The translations under genes were made by a program, and so were the position numbers. A DNA stretch of 31,953 nt from positions 1 through 31,953 of the forward strand of contig CALFJB010000026.1 of the NCBI GenBank assembly GCA_937877565.1. Direction: 5' to 3'. The notes beneath the pieces were generated by a model. The model was not told the origin of the DNA and made no database searches. It saw only the letters and a list, made by a program, of their open reading frames with translations. Every line of letters begins with the position of its first letter. The stretch's first letter is position 1. The stretch is from an uncultured Selenomonadales bacterium. Its GTDB lineage: Bacteria; Bacillota; Negativicutes; Selenomonadales; Selenomonadaceae. Below, in pieces: positions 31,156-31,953 of the stretch.

Positions 31156-31313
31156 AAAAAATTTCTCCTTATGAAAATTTATATTAAATTATAATCCCAA
31201 TTACTTAGTATCTGTCAAGTGTTCTTGAAAAATTTTTTCTCAACAAATAGGGGATTTTTTTTTGACGCTAAATGTTGTAAAATATTTTTAATTTGACGGA
31301 GGGTGATTTTTAT

Positions 31314-31953
31314 TTGACGAAACAAAAAATTGAGTTTGCAAACGTCGATGAATGGCGCGCAATTTTAGGTGACCGCGAAGAATTTTTGCAGGTGATTGAC
31401 GCGAAATTTGATTGTAAGATTATCAGTCGTGGAAATTTTATCGAACTTAGTGGAGATGACGACGAAGTTAAACGCGTCGAAAAAGTTATCGTGGAGCTAC
31501 AAAAGCTTTATCGAAATGGAAATTTTCCGACGATGAAAGATGTTTCCGCCGCGATTAAGCTTGTAAAATCTGACAGAGAAAAAGTTTTACATAAAATTTT
31601 CGGCGAAACAATTATCGTTACGGCAAAAGGTACGCACATTCACGCTAAAAGTATCGGGCAACAAAATTATATCGACGCGATGAAAAATCACGTAATAACT
31701 TTTGGAATCGGTCCTGCAGGTACAGGCAAAACTTTTTTAGCGGTTGCAATGGCGGCGTACTATCTGCGCGTCCGCGAAGTCAAAAAAATTATTTTGACAC
31801 GTCCGGCAGTTGAAGCAGGCGAGCGATTGGGATTTTTGCCGGGCGATATGCAGGAAAAAGTTGATCCGTATTTACGACCGCTTTACGACGCACTGCAAGA
31901 AATTTTCGGTTTTGATATGTACCAAAAATTTTTTTCACGCGGCGTGATTGAAA
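31314..31953 (+). CDS. phoH: PhoH-like ATPase, 5' part only
   Basis: The window holds the first 213 residues of a PhoH/PhoL family cytoplasmic ATPase; the reading frame is open to the last base. It starts with TTG at 31314, 10 nt after GGAGGG. Residues about 1-110 form the N-terminal domain, then FGIGPAGTGKTFLAVAMA carries the Walker A motif (133-140), followed by IILTRPAVEAGERLGFLPG and KVDPYLRPLYDAL, typical of the family. Members are linked to RNA metabolism; in Firmicutes the gene usually precedes ybeY and era, which would lie beyond the window. Confidence 0.95.
   Translation, partial: MTKQKIEFANVDEWRAILGDREEFLQVIDAKFDCKIISRGNFIELSGDDDEVKRVEKVIVELQKLYRNGNFPTMKDVSAAIKLVKSDREKVLHKIFGETIIVTAKGTHIHAKSIGQQNYIDAMKNHVITFGIGPAGTGKTFLAVAMAAYYLRVREVKKIILTRPAVEAGERLGFLPGDMQEKVDPYLRPLYDALQEIFGFDMYQKFFSRGVIE

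Noticed and set aside
31262..31288. Possible phoH promoter TTGACG ... TATTTT
   Set aside because: Spacing between the best boxes is 10 or 15 bp, and neither pair is convincing.

Overview
The window looks like a chromosomal segment of a motile, AT-rich member of the Firmicutes, most likely the Negativicutes/Selenomonadales. I infer this from the FliY-type motor switch, FlbD, the Firmicutes-style sequence insert in RpoB and RpoC, strong AAGGAGG-type ribosome binding sites and frequent TTG starts. No rRNA, tRNA, CRISPR array, transposase or prophage gene is visible.

Left block (1-5661, minus strand): smpB, an orphan periplasmic-binding lipoprotein, a double-domain TerD/TerA-like gene, terD, and a membrane diguanylate cyclase. 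The block is bracketed by two inverted copies of a dispersed element of about 135 bp (1-131 and 5388-5522). The 5330-5661 gap is almost entirely hairpin-forming repeats. A second, soluble PAS-GGDEF-GAF-PAS cyclase (5662-7539, minus) follows. Both cyclase genes have a strong Shine-Dalgarno separated from the ATG by a hairpin.

Centre (7652-16870, plus strand): rpoB and rpoC behind a perfect sigma-A promoter (TTGACA, 17 bp, TATAAT). They are cut off from the usual upstream rplKAJL and downstream rpsL genes. Both subunits are enlarged. RpoB (1576 aa) carries a tandemly expanded lineage insert, a Ser/Gly/Asn-rich tract and a long acidic tail. RpoC (1412 aa) carries four degenerate copies of a related motif. 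Synonymous codon choice changes abruptly in blocks along rpoC.

Right block (17014-28712, minus strand): a flagellar operon, flbD-fliL-fliM-fliY-cheY-fliO-fliP-fliQ-fliR-flhB-flhA-flhF, ending in an AroH-type chorismate mutase gene. It supplies the C-ring switch, the export gate and the FlhF placement GTPase. A sigma-A-like promoter lies upstream of flbD. The 3' end of aroH and its terminator are duplicated in tandem next to rpoC. The two cyclases and the operon fit together as a motile/sessile control set, but that link is inferred.

Far right: a eukaryote-type hexokinase (plus) divergent from flbD, a DUF362 protein (minus) and a 5' fragment of phoH (plus) cut by the window edge. The most unusual features are the expanded repeats in RpoB/RpoC, the codon-usage patches in rpoC, the hairpin-spaced ribosome binding sites, and two families of structured intergenic repeats: heptad arrays, and hairpins whose loop is conserved while the stem is not.
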